From NCBI RefSeq assembly GCF_965363235.1, contig NC_134840.1, positions 90,966,416 to 91,030,415 of the forward strand: DNA of 64,000 bases. The letters run 5' to 3'. This document shows, piece by piece, positions 27,085-36,868 of the stretch. How positions within the stretch are numbered: position 1 is the first letter of the stretch; every line of letters starts with the position of its first letter. The position numbers and the translations under genes are program-made. The notes under the pieces were generated by a model. That model was not told the origin of the DNA. It saw nothing but the letters and a program-made list of their open reading frames with translations, and did not search any database. The stretch comes from Mytilus galloprovincialis (Eukaryota; Mollusca; Bivalvia; Mytilida; Mytilidae).

Positions 27085-30000
27085 AGTCTAAATTGAAAAC
27101 TACGTTCAAACCTATATGATTGCGTTGGATAAAAACCGCTATTTTTATACGTCTGCATGTAAAACAAATTTCGTTGTAGAAGGGTCTAAATACAGCACAA
27201 ACAACATTTTCCAAAAGACCAAAAAAGTGAAGAAGTATATTTAAACGAAACGCATTTGACTAACAGGTCGACCAACTGATGTTCCTTGACCCTGCTGACT
27301 GCCATTGGCGATTGCCAAATAAAATTGATCACAAGATGTAACACAATGGATCTTAATATAAATTTAATACTAAACAGAAAACAATTAACTTGTGGCCACG
27401 ATGTTATGCCACAAACATAAGGTGTTAATATAATTTTTGTACACCAGATCCGGATTTCGACAATAAATGTCTCTTCAGTGACATAAGGTGTTAATATATT
27501 TTGGTACACCAGATCCGGATTTCGACAATAAATGTCTCTTCAGTGATGTTAGGGATCGAAACGGTATTTGGAAGGCCATACAAAATGTACCCTCATTTTT
27601 AGATAGACTCTTGAATGTTAAGAGTCAATATAGGATGAACGGATCATATAAACCGGAGGGAAAATATGATACAAGCCTAAATTGAAAACTACGTTCAAAC
27701 CTATGATTGCGTTGGATAAAAACCGCAATTTTTATACGTGTGCATGTAAAACAAATTTCGTTGTAGAAGGGTCTAAATTAATACAGCACAACAACATTTT
27801 CCAAAAGACCAAAAAAGTGAAGAAGCATATTTAAACAAAACGCATTTGACTAACAGGTCGACCAACTGATGGTCTTTAACCCTGCTGACTGCCATTGGCG
27901 ATTGCCAAACAAAATTGATCACAAGATGTAACAAAATGGATCTTAATATATATAAATAATATATATGAAATGTTTAATACAAAATTGAGGGAAAAAAAGA
28001 ATGAATTATATGACATTTGTTTTTGTCCAAGTGAGTTGAATTTATTTCCTGCTGTATCGGTTGTAAAAAGGATAAAATCGTGCATTCTTGATATCAATGC
28101 TGTGATGACTGTAACATCTGGCATCACAAAACATGTATAGAACTATGTTCTGCAGACTACGACCTACTGCAAAGATCTAATGTACAATGGCTATGCTGTA
28201 AATGTGAAAGCATCAACGTTTCTACTTTCACTTTCCACAGTTACGAATTGAACACTTCAAACTATTATGATCCTTTAACCCACAACAGCACATTCGAATC
28301 AATTACGTCAAATGCATTCAGTCCACTTAAAACCAGCAGTCCAAAAGGAAATAATTCAATCAATAACAACACATCAAAGAGAAATAAGAGCAAAAACAGA
28401 ACAAACAGCAGCAACGTATTCAACATACCAAAGAAACAAAACTTAAGAATCCTTACACTGAACTGTAGAAGCATCAAGGACAAGACATCTGAATTTTCAG
28501 CTGCAGTCAACTACATCAAACCTGACATCATCTGCGGCACAGAGTCTTGGCTGAAAGGTGAACATCCTGGGAAAAAACCAACTAAAGATGCAATTAAATC
28601 TAGCGAAGTTTTTCCAGAAAACTACACAGCCTACAGAAATGATCGAGGTACACTGGGAGGAGGTGTTTTCATCCTTGTACAAAACGACATTATTGCAATT
28701 GAGAAACCAGAGTTTGTAACAAAATGTGAGATAGAATGGGTAAAGATACAAATGAAAGACAAAAAAGATCTCACAATAGGCTCATTCTATATGCCACACA
28801 GAAACATGGAACACATAAAGGAATTAGATAAATCATTAGACCATATTTCAAACAAAAATCAAACCATCATGCTAACTGGAGATTTCAACTGCCCAGACAT
28901 AAACTGGAACACCATGTCAGTAAACCAAAATGCACAAGACAAGGAAATCCAAATAGCTCTAATGGAAGTTATCATATCACACTCACTAACACAGATACAT
29001 GAAACACCAACAAGAGGCAATAACTTACTGGACATAGTGCTGACTTCAAACCCGTCACTCATCAAAACATCCTCTAATGTTCCAGGAATATCTGACCACG
29101 ATATGATTGTAACAGACTGCGACACAAAACCACATTATCAGAGTAAGAAGCCACGCAAATGCTACATATACTCCAAAGCAAAATGGGAAGATCTACACAA
29201 AGACCTGACTATCCTTTCAACCAACATCATTGAAATGTATCATTCAGGTGCCACAGTACAGGAATTATGGGACAAGTTCAAGACAGACCTTTATTCTAAC
29301 CTTGACAACCATATACCATCAAAACTCATCCGATCTAAAACCAGTCTACCCTGGATCAATCATAAAATCAGGAAAATGTTTAAAAAGAAAACAAGGCTAT
29401 ACCAACAGGCAAAGAAAACCAACAACTGGACCAACTACAGGCACTTCCAAAAAGAATGTAAGCGGCAAATCAGGAAAGCTGAGTATAACTACATTAATAC
29501 CACAATCCTAGAAGGGCTAGAAAACAACAACTCAAAACCTTTTTGGAAATATGTAAAATCAAGGAAACAGGACAACATAGGAATAGCACCCCTTAAAAGC
29601 AACGGCCACCTAATCAATGACAGCAAAGGGAAAGCAGAATTACTGATCAAACAAGTCAGCTCAGTATTTACAAGAAATAAAGACAAAACTCTGCCAACAA
29701 CATCAAAGCACATAAAAAGCACAATACCTCCTTTATACATAAATACAGATGGAGTCGAAAAGCTGCTGAAAAAACTGAATACGTCCAAGGCATCAGGACC
29801 AGACGGCATACCAAACCGTATATTGAAAGAATGCTCAAAACAACTAGCACCTGGACTTACAATGATATTCCAAAAATCCATCAACACTGGTACATTACCA
29901 AGAGACTGGCTAAATGCAAACATATCAAGTGTCTTCAAAAAGGGAGACAAACATGCACCAGAAAACTACAGACCAGTATCCTTAACATCTGTACCATGCA

Positions 30001-31395
30001 AGCTACTGGAACATATAATCTGTAGACATATACTCAAACATCTAGAGAAGCACAGAGTACTTACATCACTAAACCATGGCTTCAGGTCAGGCTATTCCTG
30101 TGAAACCCAACTGCTAGTCACACTACACGACTTCATGAAAGCCTTCGACGCAGGAAAACAAATTGATGTAGCTATACTGGACTTCTCCAAAGCGTTTGAC
30201 ACTGTGCCGCACAACAAACTACTGCACAAAATGAACGAATACGGTATAAAAGGACCACTAAACAAATGGTTGGAGATGTTCCTAACCCAAAGGAAAATGA
30301 AAGCTGTCGTAGATGGGGAGGAATCAGAAGAAGCTTCAGTTGACTCTGGTGTACCACAAGGTACATCTGGTGTACCACAAGGTACAGTACTAGGACCCCT
30401 TCTCTTCCTCTGCCACATAAACGACCTTCCAGATTCAGTACAATCATCTGTCAGACTTTTCGCAGATGACTGCCTCCTGTACAGGAACATAAATAGTCAA
30501 CATGACCACACACTCCTACAACGAGACCTCCAAAACCTAGAAGTATGGGCCACAAACTGGGGCATGCGCTTCAATGCAAAGAAGTGCTATATACTTAGCA
30601 TTAAGAATAAAAGCCAGAAGATGTACAGCCTAGACGGACATGTACATCAACAAGTCCAACACAACCCATATCTAGGCTTACAAATATCAGAAGACCTAAA
30701 ATGGACCACGCACATCTCAAATGTTGCCAAGAAAGCCAATTCGACACTCGGCTTTCTAAGAAGAAATCTACGCTTCTGCCCAAAAGATTGCAAAAAGACC
30801 GCATATATATCATTAGTACGATCAACTATGGAATATGGTGCCATAATATGGGACCCATATACACAACATGATATAAATCAATTGGAAAGAATACAACGCA
30901 GAGCAGCTAGATTCATCACAGGCGACTATAGGTCTAGAGAAGAGGGGTCGGTCACCAAAATGCTAGCCGAGTTAGAACTAGACTACCTACAAACAAGAAG
31001 AACAAGTCAACGGCTAGTATTTCTGTACAAAGTGGTTGAGGGGTTGGTCCCAGCTATTAATCCCGACGATTTTCTTGTTAAAAGTAAACCTAAGAGGAAA
31101 ATCAAACCTAAAACATTTGACAATTTTGTATGTGCCAATATAGTGACAAATTCAGTAAAGAACAATTCTAAGGCACTAGATACTATTCCAAGCAACACCG
31201 ATCCATATAAGAACTCTTTCTTCGTCAAGAGTGTACTACATTGGAACCAACTAGAGGATCGTATTGTATGCGCAGATACAGTTGAGAGCTTCAAGGCTGC
31301 TCTCCAACACCGCCAATAGGTGTCTCTCTCCCGTTGAGTAAAAGCCAGAATTGGTATCTTCAACGTATACATACAGATACAGATACAATACATTG
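27085..31395 (+). mobile_element. Nearly full-length LINE (CR1/Jockey-like) with duplicated 5' region
   Basis: The 5' part consists of two 273/274-bp direct repeats (27088-27360 and 27677-27950) starting taaattgaaaactacgttca and ending caatggatcttaata-like. They are separated by a segment holding a 65-bp tandem duplication (27415-27480 and 27481-27545). A PHD-finger segment and the APE/RT ORF follow. The 3' end has the short repeat tacagatacagatacaatac at about 31368-31390, a common tail form of such LINEs. Two-unit 5' regions can serve as promoter monomers in LINEs, but that role is inferred here. Confidence 0.8.
28092..31319 (+). CDS. LINE ORF: PHD finger part, AP endonuclease, reverse transcriptase
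   Basis: The frame is open from 28092 to the stop at 31317-31319. The first stretch, 28098-28215, is a PHD-type zinc finger (C-C-D-D-C..W-H-H-K-T-C..W-L-C-C-K-C). The same frame upstream of a TGA at 28089-28091 continues the finger (C-I-G-C-K-K-D-K), so the N-terminus appears cut off by one nonsense codon. Counting from 28248, endonuclease motifs are LRILTLNCRSIKDK near residue 65, GDFNCPDINWN at 211 and SDHD at 282. Reverse transcriptase motifs are LDFSKAFDTVPHNKLL, SGVPQGT..LGPLLF and FADDCLLYRN at about 738. The C-terminus has LERIQRRAARFITGDYRSRE. An in-frame 21-bp tandem duplication (30346-30387) repeats SGVPQGT in the conserved block before LGPLLF, which probably harms the enzyme. No clear methionine start exists near the endonuclease. 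Confidence 0.9.
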   Translation, partial: YQCCDDCNIWHHKTCIELCSADYDLLQRSNVQWLCCKCESINVSTFTFHSYELNTSNYYDPLTHNSTFESITSNAFSPLKTSSPKGNNSINNNTSKRNKSKNRTNSSNVFNIPKKQNLRILTLNCRSIKDKTSEFSAAVNYIKPDIICGTESWLKGEHPGKKPTKDAIKSSEVFPENYTAYRNDRGTLGGGVFILVQNDIIAIEKPEFVTKCEIEWVKIQMKDKKDLTIGSFYMPHRNMEHIKELDKSLDHISNKNQTIMLTGDFNCPDINWNTMSVNQNAQDKEIQIALMEVIISHSLTQIHETPTRGNNLLDIVLTSNPSLIKTSSNVPGISDHDMIVTDCDTKPHYQSKKPRKCYIYSKAKWEDLHKDLTILSTNIIEMYHSGATVQELWDKFKTDLYSNLDNHIPSKLIRSKTSLPWINHKIRKMFKKKTRLYQQAKKTNNWTNYRHFQKECKRQIRKAEYNYINTTILEGLENNNSKPFWKYVKSRKQDNIGIAPLKSNGHLINDSKGKAELLIKQVSSVFTRNKDKTLPTTSKHIKSTIPPLYINTDGVEKLLKKLNTSKASGPDGIPNRILKECSKQLAPGLTMIFQKSINTGTLPRDWLNANISSVFKKGDKHAPENYRPVSLTSVPCKLLEHIICRHILKHLEKHRVLTSLNHGFRSGYSCETQLLVTLHDFMKAFDAGKQIDVAILDFSKAFDTVPHNKLLHKMNEYGIKGPLNKWLEMFLTQRKMKAVVDGEESEEASVDSGVPQGTSGVPQGTVLGPLLFLCHINDLPDSVQSSVRLFADDCLLYRNINSQHDHTLLQRDLQNLEVWATNWGMRFNAKKCYILSIKNKSQKMYSLDGHVHQQVQHNPYLGLQISEDLKWTTHISNVAKKANSTLGFLRRNLRFCPKDCKKTAYISLVRSTMEYGAIIWDPYTQHDINQLERIQRRAARFITGDYRSREEGSVTKMLAELELDYLQTRRTSQRLVFLYKVVEGLVPAINPDDFLVKSKPKRKIKPKTFDNFVCANIVTNSVKNNSKALDTIPSNTDPYKNSFFVKSVLHWNQLEDRIVCADTVESFKAALQHRQ

Positions 31396-31712
31396 AATTT
31401 TCATTCATAATAATCCGTCAATCTATAAAACTTAAGTTATAAGTAGAAACAGGAGAATAGATTATTATACAATATCAAGATAAATTGCAAAATAAATATA
31501 AAAAATGTGGGTGGTTTATATAAATAATCTTATGATTATCCTAAGATCATCATAAGACACCTCTCGTGTAGTCCTAACTTTATGACCAACTTTAAGAGAT
31601 GTCCTAATTTAGGACCACGTTGTGAAATCCACTTAGGACTAAGATATGTCATAAGACCATCCTTAGACATGTCTTAGTCTTTAGACAGCTTCGTGAAACT
31701 GGGACCAGGTAC

Positions 31713-32168
31713 ATTTGGCAAGCCTTTATCATGAGTACTAGTATACGATTATTTTTAAGGTATTTGGGGACTTGGATTTTTTTACCTCTTTTTTTTGATA
31801 GAAGGGGAATCTGTTACTTTATACTTGATGACAGAACAATGTTTTTCCATCTCCCTTTACAAAAATCCTTCATTTTTTTTAATTTCATTCATTTTCTTGT
31901 TTTAAATGTGTTCAGTAGACTTACATTTAAATATACTTGAAACAACATGTCTTTATATATGTATGTCAAACGTTAGACTAAATTATGCACTTTGTGTAAG
32001 AGTGATTTAATGTATTCAAATTAAGTTAACATTTTTAAATTAGATGTCTGTTAATATGATATGGTGCATGTATAATTAATGTTTTCAAACATTGCATATA
32101 TATCCTATAACATGTACAAGCTGTGCTTGCTTTTGGAATAAAGAATTATTAAAACTATTAACCGTCAT
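31713..32168. other. No recognisable feature
   Basis: AT-rich sequence with no exon or repeat recognised. Confidence 0.5.
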
Positions 32169-32263
32169 TTGCTAGTTTAATATCTACAACGGTCACTGAT
32201 AATATATATAGAGTATTAATTTATATATATTATCAGTGACCGTTGATGATAGTAAACTAGCAA
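32169..32263. mobile_element. 95-bp perfect-looking hairpin element
   Basis: The arms are ttgctagttta and then, after a few mismatches, aacggtcactgataatatat. The second arm is the reverse complement, with a short loop around gagtattaat. The inner 24 bp of each arm pair without mismatch. It is a small palindromic MITE or a fold-back remnant. Confidence 0.7.
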
Positions 32264-32461
32264 CACATATAGCCAATAATAAACAAATGTTGTTTCTATC
32301 TCTCTTATATATATTATAGGAACGTAGGTATTACCAACAGAGACATATTATCTTATGTAACATGTCTCTGGTACAAACTTTACAAGCATTGTCAACAAAT
32401 CATTGGAAACGAGCAAATATAGCACCAGTATTTGAAAAGGGTGGAATATTACAAAGACGGA

Positions 32462-32770
32462 GCTAGAGTTGTCTCCTTGGCACTCATACCACATCTTCCT
32501 ATATCTATATGGACCAATGTCGATTTTCTGTACATGAAGCGAAATAATGGGACACACATTAATTAATATAATTCCCCGCGTGCTCGTTGAAGCTCTGAAA
32601 CATGTTAAAAGCATAACGATGAGAATCTGTTTCATAAGAAAGTAACAAAATATCATTTTAAGTTCACCGCGGTCTGAAGGTATCGAGCGTCACTGATGAG
32701 TCTTTTGTAGACGAAACGCGCATTTGGCGTATTTACAAAATTTAGTCCTGGTATCTATGATTAGTTTATG
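32462..32770 (+). repeat. Fragments of two dispersed repeats
   Basis: 32462-32512 repeats the end of the 996-1193 repeat (ttggcactcataccacatct). 32685-32770 carries the core and end of the 345-bp family (gagcgtcactgatgagtctt, gacgaaacgcgcatttggcg, tttagtcctggtatctatga). Between them nothing is recognised. Confidence 0.6.
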
Positions 32771-32774
32771 TATG

Positions 32775-33140
32775 CCATTACTTGGCGTCCGTTGTCTGTC
32801 GTCGTCGTAAACTATTTCAAGAATCTTCTCCTCTGGAACAACTGGGTCAAATACCTTCAAACTATAACTGAATGTTCCTTATGGTATCTAGTTTATAAAT
32901 TGTATCCGAAATGTTGATCCAGCAACAAACATGGCCGTCATAGCTAAAAACATAACACAAAGGTCAAATGTAGTTTTTGGTTTATATCTAAAAAAAAACT
33001 AAAGCATTCGTAACAAATGAGACATGGGGTAAATATGTTCAACATATAGATCAAGATCAATCAGCCTTGAAATTTTCAGACGAATCGAACAATCTATTGT
33101 TTGATTGCTGCCACTAAATTGGTAATTGTATGGAAATTTT
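32775..33140 (+). repeat. 0.3-kb dispersed repeat ('tggcgtccgttgtctgtcgt' type), copy 1
   Basis: Starts cttggcgtccgttgtctgtc. It shares with 33655-33955 the words ctgaatgttccttatgg / ttgaatgttccttagag, tttataaattgtatccgaaa and aacatggccg(t/c)cat(a/g)gct. I recall it as one of the most abundant bivalve repeats. It is non-coding. Confidence 0.65.
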
Positions 33141-33164
33141 GCAGTTTTTGCTTATTCATATCTT

Positions 33165-33300
33165 AAAATTGAGAGTGGAAATAGGGAATATGTCTGAGAC
33201 AACAACCCGACCAAAGAGCAGACAACAGCCGAAAGCCATCAATGGGGTTGAATATTATCAAAGCCAGATAAAGGTTAACTGTAAACAGCAAAAACGTTCA
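33165..33300 (+). repeat. Dispersed repeat ('caacaacccgaccaaagagc' type)
   Basis: Matches 17280-17400 in the words gagacaacaacccga, gccgaaagccatcaatgggg. Confidence 0.5.
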
Positions 33301-33654
33301 GTAAAATAAGATCTATCACTCCCTCTTAATTGAAAGGGGGAGATATTTTAAAATCCCAAGAGAGGAACGACTTTGTCATAAAAGTTAGATTCTAGTGGAT
33401 GAGAAACATTTTTTACTCTATTGTGATTAAAATAAAACACTAATCTTGAAATGCCTTTTTTGAACACATATGTACAGAAAATAATAACCTCAAAATTTCA
33501 ATTGAAGAAAAAAAAATTAGTATTAACTAAATCCATCAAATAAGTTAGGGTCCTTCTTGAAAAAGTCATTAGAATTGTGGTCAGGGGAGTGCTCTTAACA
33601 CAGTTGACCCCTTAAGGAGTTATTGCCCTATATAGACAATTATATATAATTTGA
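33301..33654. other. No recognisable feature
   Basis: AT-rich sequence without open frames or repeat matches inside the window. Confidence 0.45.
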
Positions 33655-33955
33655 TCATCGATCATGTTTGCTTACATTTAACAAGGATCTTCCCTGAAGC
33701 TGCTGGGCCAAACACTTCTATACTTTAATTGAATGTTCCTTAGAGTAAATATTTGATTTATAAATTGTATCCGAAATTTTGATTCATAAAAACATGGCCG
33801 CCATGGCTTATAATAGAAGATCACATAAAAAGGGGTCAAAAGGAGATTTTGGCTATTATCTCAAAAACTATAGCAGATAGTTAGCAAAAGTGATGAACAA
33901 GTCAAAATCTATCTGCTAAGAAATTTTGATACCAATTGGACCATCCATTGTATAT
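33655..33955 (+). repeat. 0.3-kb dispersed repeat, copy 2
   Basis: Second copy of the 32775-33140 repeat, in the same orientation about 880 bp away, with tttataaattgtatccgaaa and aaaaacatggccgccatggc. Confidence 0.6.
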
Positions 33956-33957
33956 AG

Positions 33958-34715
33958 TTATCGAAGGTACCAGGATTATAATTTAGTACGCCAGACGCGC
34001 GTTTCGTCTACATAAGACTCATCAGTGACGCTCATATCAAAATATTTGTAAGGGAGCTACCATTAGATTTTTATGGGGGGGCTAGGATGAAAAATTTTGT
34101 CCTGCATTTTTTTATAGTTGTAATCTCTGTCCTGCCTTTTTATTTTTCACTCTATTCGGTCCTGCCTTTTTTTTTATTAGTTTATCCTGACTTTTTTACC
34201 TAAATTGTCATCCTGCTTTTTTTTTTGCAAAGTGTCTCATCCTGCCTTTTTTTTACTCAAAACTCCTGTCCTGCCTATTTTTTTCAAATTTCATCCTAGC
34301 CCCCCCCCCCCCCCCCCCATAAAAATCAAATGGTAGCTCCCTAAAGCCAAACAAGTACAAAGTTGAAGAGCATAGAGGATCCAAAATTCCAAAACGTCGT
34401 GCTAAATACGGCTAAGGTAATCTATGCCTGGGATAAGAAAATCCTTAGTTTTTCGAAAAATTCAAAGTTTTGTAAACAGGAAATTTATAAAAATGACCAC
34501 ATTATTAATATTCATGTCAACACCGAAGTGTTGACTACTGGGCTGGTGATACCCTCGGGGACGAAACGTCCACCAGCAGTGGCATCGACCCAGCGGTGTA
34601 AATAGTTATCAAAGGTACCAGGATTATAATTTAGTAGTCAGACGTGCGTTAAATTTCGTCTACATAAGACTCATCAGTGACCTCATATCAAAATATTTGT
34701 AAAGCCAAACCTATC
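33958..34715 (-). repeat. Reverse-oriented dimer of the 345-bp family
   Basis: Both units show the core as its reverse complement (cgcgcgtttcgtctacataa at about 33998, then ttaaatttcgtctacataag at about 34650) and the 'gggctggtgataccctcggg' block. The first unit is interrupted by a MITE at 34051-34341. The 80-codon frame at 34363-34605 lies within it and is not a gene. Confidence 0.75.
34051..34341. mobile_element. MITE with 'gggagctaccattagatttt' ends, inserted in the 345-bp repeat
   Basis: The left terminus gggagctaccattagatttt pairs with the right terminus aaaatcaaatggtagctccc (about 30 bp with runs of G and C inside). The interior repeats 'tcctgcc' followed by T-runs. The sister unit at 34690-34705 has the uninterrupted sequence atttgtaaagcc, which defines the empty site and a TA target duplication. 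Confidence 0.8.
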
Positions 34716-35442
34716 CGAAATAGTTTATTTTAATGAAATTTAACTTTTTTTTTTTTATTATCTTTAGAATAATAATAGATAGAGAGATAGTGTAATTGGC
34801 AAAAATAATCATTGATGAAAGATGCAATCAAAGAATTACAGGTGAGCAATTGAGGCTCTTGATAGCCTCTTGTTTCCTCATACAATAGCACTTTTTTTAT
34901 ATTTTCGTGATCCGTCATCATGGAAGTTTATTTTCTGTGAATCGTGATGAGACTACACCCCCCCCCCCCAAAAAAAAAAATCAGGCCCCTCTTATAACAA
35001 TGTTTTCTATTTAAAGTGACGGTCTCATCTTAAGATAATGGTTAAAAGCGTAAAATACTGATAAAAATTGTTTTTGAAGAACAAGAACTCCGATGAGGAA
35101 TTGACTGCCAATTTCGGCTATGTTTTATTTTTTTTGTAGAAATAGTTATGTTAATATTTGATCTAGTTTAGGTCTCCATCTACCCATTATAGTTGTTGAG
35201 GTATTAGGCAAAAACGCATTTTTTTTTTTATAAAAATCGTCTTGAATAAAAGAAAATTACTTTAATAAGGAGCCAGTGCGATGACTTCAGCCCTGGTGGC
35301 TTAGTTGAAGAAATAGTCTTGCTGAACATTTTTGTTACAAAAGTTTCTCTTTACCTTTTATAATTTTCAAGATAATAGACAAACATTGAAAAAAATAGTT
35401 GTCACAGTTTTGACGTAAATTCAGTGGTTAGATATTGTGAAC
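34716..35442. other. No recognisable feature
   Basis: AT-rich DNA with a C-run at about 34958-34968 and a T-run at about 35220. No gene seen. Confidence 0.5.
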
Positions 35443-35551
35443 ATTTAAGCCTCATTCCAATTTGATTATTAGATATATTTTCGATTAGTTAAGTTGGAAT
35501 ATAGTTAGATAGAATTTTAGTTTGAATAGAGTTAGAGAATATAGTTAGAGA

Positions 35552-36814
35552 ATGACAGAAAGTTTACGATCTCGTAAAGGCATAAATTACAAGTCGCTGA
35601 ATGATTATGGACTGCCAGCATTAAATTTGACAGATCCTGTTAAGATTTCCACACCAAGGAAAAAGTTGGAACTCACCACAGCAAGAATTTTAGACAAGGT
35701 AGTGGCCGAGGACTTGGATTCTGACGAAGAAGGAAGTCGCTCAGACGAAGAACTAGAACAGTTACGTAAGAAGTTGAAGAACACAGAAGATAGTATAAGA
35801 AAGAAGAAAGAGGAGGAGAAAACAGTCTTAAAAAAGAAAATAGAAGAAGGGGAAAAGGTGTTGAAGTCAATGAAAGGTGAGGATAGTACAATAGATGACA
35901 AAGTTAAATTAACTGATCTTAGAAAGATGGAAAGGCTTAATTCAAAAGTTGATAAAAAATTGTCAGATATGGGGTTATTTGACAAACCTGAAATAAAAGG
36001 AGACGCTAGTAAAAAGAAAAGCAAACTTAAGATTAAACTTAGTTCAACAAGTTTAGAGAGTAGTTCTGATGATGGGGTAAATAGAAAAAAAGGTAAAAAA
36101 GGGAACAGTGATAGAAAGAAATGTATAGCTGTTTCGGATAGTTCGACCGATTCGGAAGATTCGGAAGATGATTCTGAGTGTGAAAAGAAAAAGAATAAGC
36201 GTAGGAAAAGAAAAATTAAATCTGGTATTCAGAGTAAGTCGTCTGATAAAGTCAAGAATCAATTGTTATGGCCTCATTCCGCTCTACAATATGAGTATGT
36301 AAATGAATCAACTTCCTTTAAAAGTTTAGACATTAAATTGTTTACCGCGGGAGAGCTTGAAATTATCACAAGTCATGGTATTTCTGAAACAGAGAAATCG
36401 GGTAGATTAAATCTTTTAAAGAAAATTACTTACTATAGTAATATTTATGCTTGGAAAGGTCTCCTCGCCTTTTATGCAGCATGGCTACGTAAAATAGAAT
36501 TGGGTCAAAAATCTTGGAAAGATGACCCTACGTGTATTGAAGTTCCGGTTTTAAGTCCTTACATTTTATCTAAGTCGGAGAGCTCTTCTGGTAGTAAGAC
36601 ATTTAAATCAGATTTCACAAAAAAGGAAGAAAGTATTTGGTTTTGTACATTATATAATAGAAATAGGTGTACGTCAAAATCCACGCCGCATCAAATTAAT
36701 TTCAAAGGTCAATATAAGACTGTCTTACACATTTGTGCAGTTTGCTGGAAAAAGGATAATAAAAAGTTAAATCATCCAGAATGTTCTAATACTTGTCCTA
36801 ATTTTCCTGTTTGA
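35552..36814 (+). CDS. DIRS element ORF1 (gag-like)
   Basis: First part of the Ngaro element, 420 codons. It is rich in Lys, Ser and acidic residues with a charged coiled-coil-like stretch near residues 60-110, and ends in a Cys/His cluster (ICAVCWKK..., HPECSNTC). This fits a nucleic-acid-binding gag-like protein by position and composition. The sequence itself does not identify a domain. Confidence 0.75.
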   Translation: MTESLRSRKGINYKSLNDYGLPALNLTDPVKISTPRKKLELTTARILDKVVAEDLDSDEEGSRSDEELEQLRKKLKNTEDSIRKKKEEEKTVLKKKIEEGEKVLKSMKGEDSTIDDKVKLTDLRKMERLNSKVDKKLSDMGLFDKPEIKGDASKKKSKLKIKLSSTSLESSSDDGVNRKKGKKGNSDRKKCIAVSDSSTDSEDSEDDSECEKKKNKRRKRKIKSGIQSKSSDKVKNQLLWPHSALQYEYVNESTSFKSLDIKLFTAGELEIITSHGISETEKSGRLNLLKKITYYSNIYAWKGLLAFYAAWLRKIELGQKSWKDDPTCIEVPVLSPYILSKSESSSGSKTFKSDFTKKEESIWFCTLYNRNRCTSKSTPHQINFKGQYKTVLHICAVCWKKDNKKLNHPECSNTCPNFPV

Positions 36815-36868
36815 CTAGATTGTATTAAAAAGCTCGATCCTGATGCGGAGATTTTTTATCCTCAATAC

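Larger units (their letters stand above)
26575..31712. mobile_element. Inverted-repeat element hosting a LINE and a MITE
   Basis: The left end (26575-26720) reads caggtttcacgaagctatcc then taagacctgtcataagatat. The reverse complement of the right end (31712 down to 31520) reads cccagtttcacgaagctgtc then taagacatgtctaagg. Both arms are rich in 'cctaagac/cttatgac' words. The arms are imperfect inverted repeats of 150-190 bp. Inside are a MITE (26831-26990) and a LINE (about 27085-31395), so this is a nested structure in which the outer element is the oldest. Confidence 0.6.

Noticed and set aside
27488-27685. 65-codon frame beginning MLIYFGTPDPDFDN
   Set aside because: Covers the shared core repeat and the LINE 5' region, so it is a chance frame.
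29489-29950. Long minus-strand frame under the LINE
   Set aside because: Shadow of the reverse transcriptase ORF.
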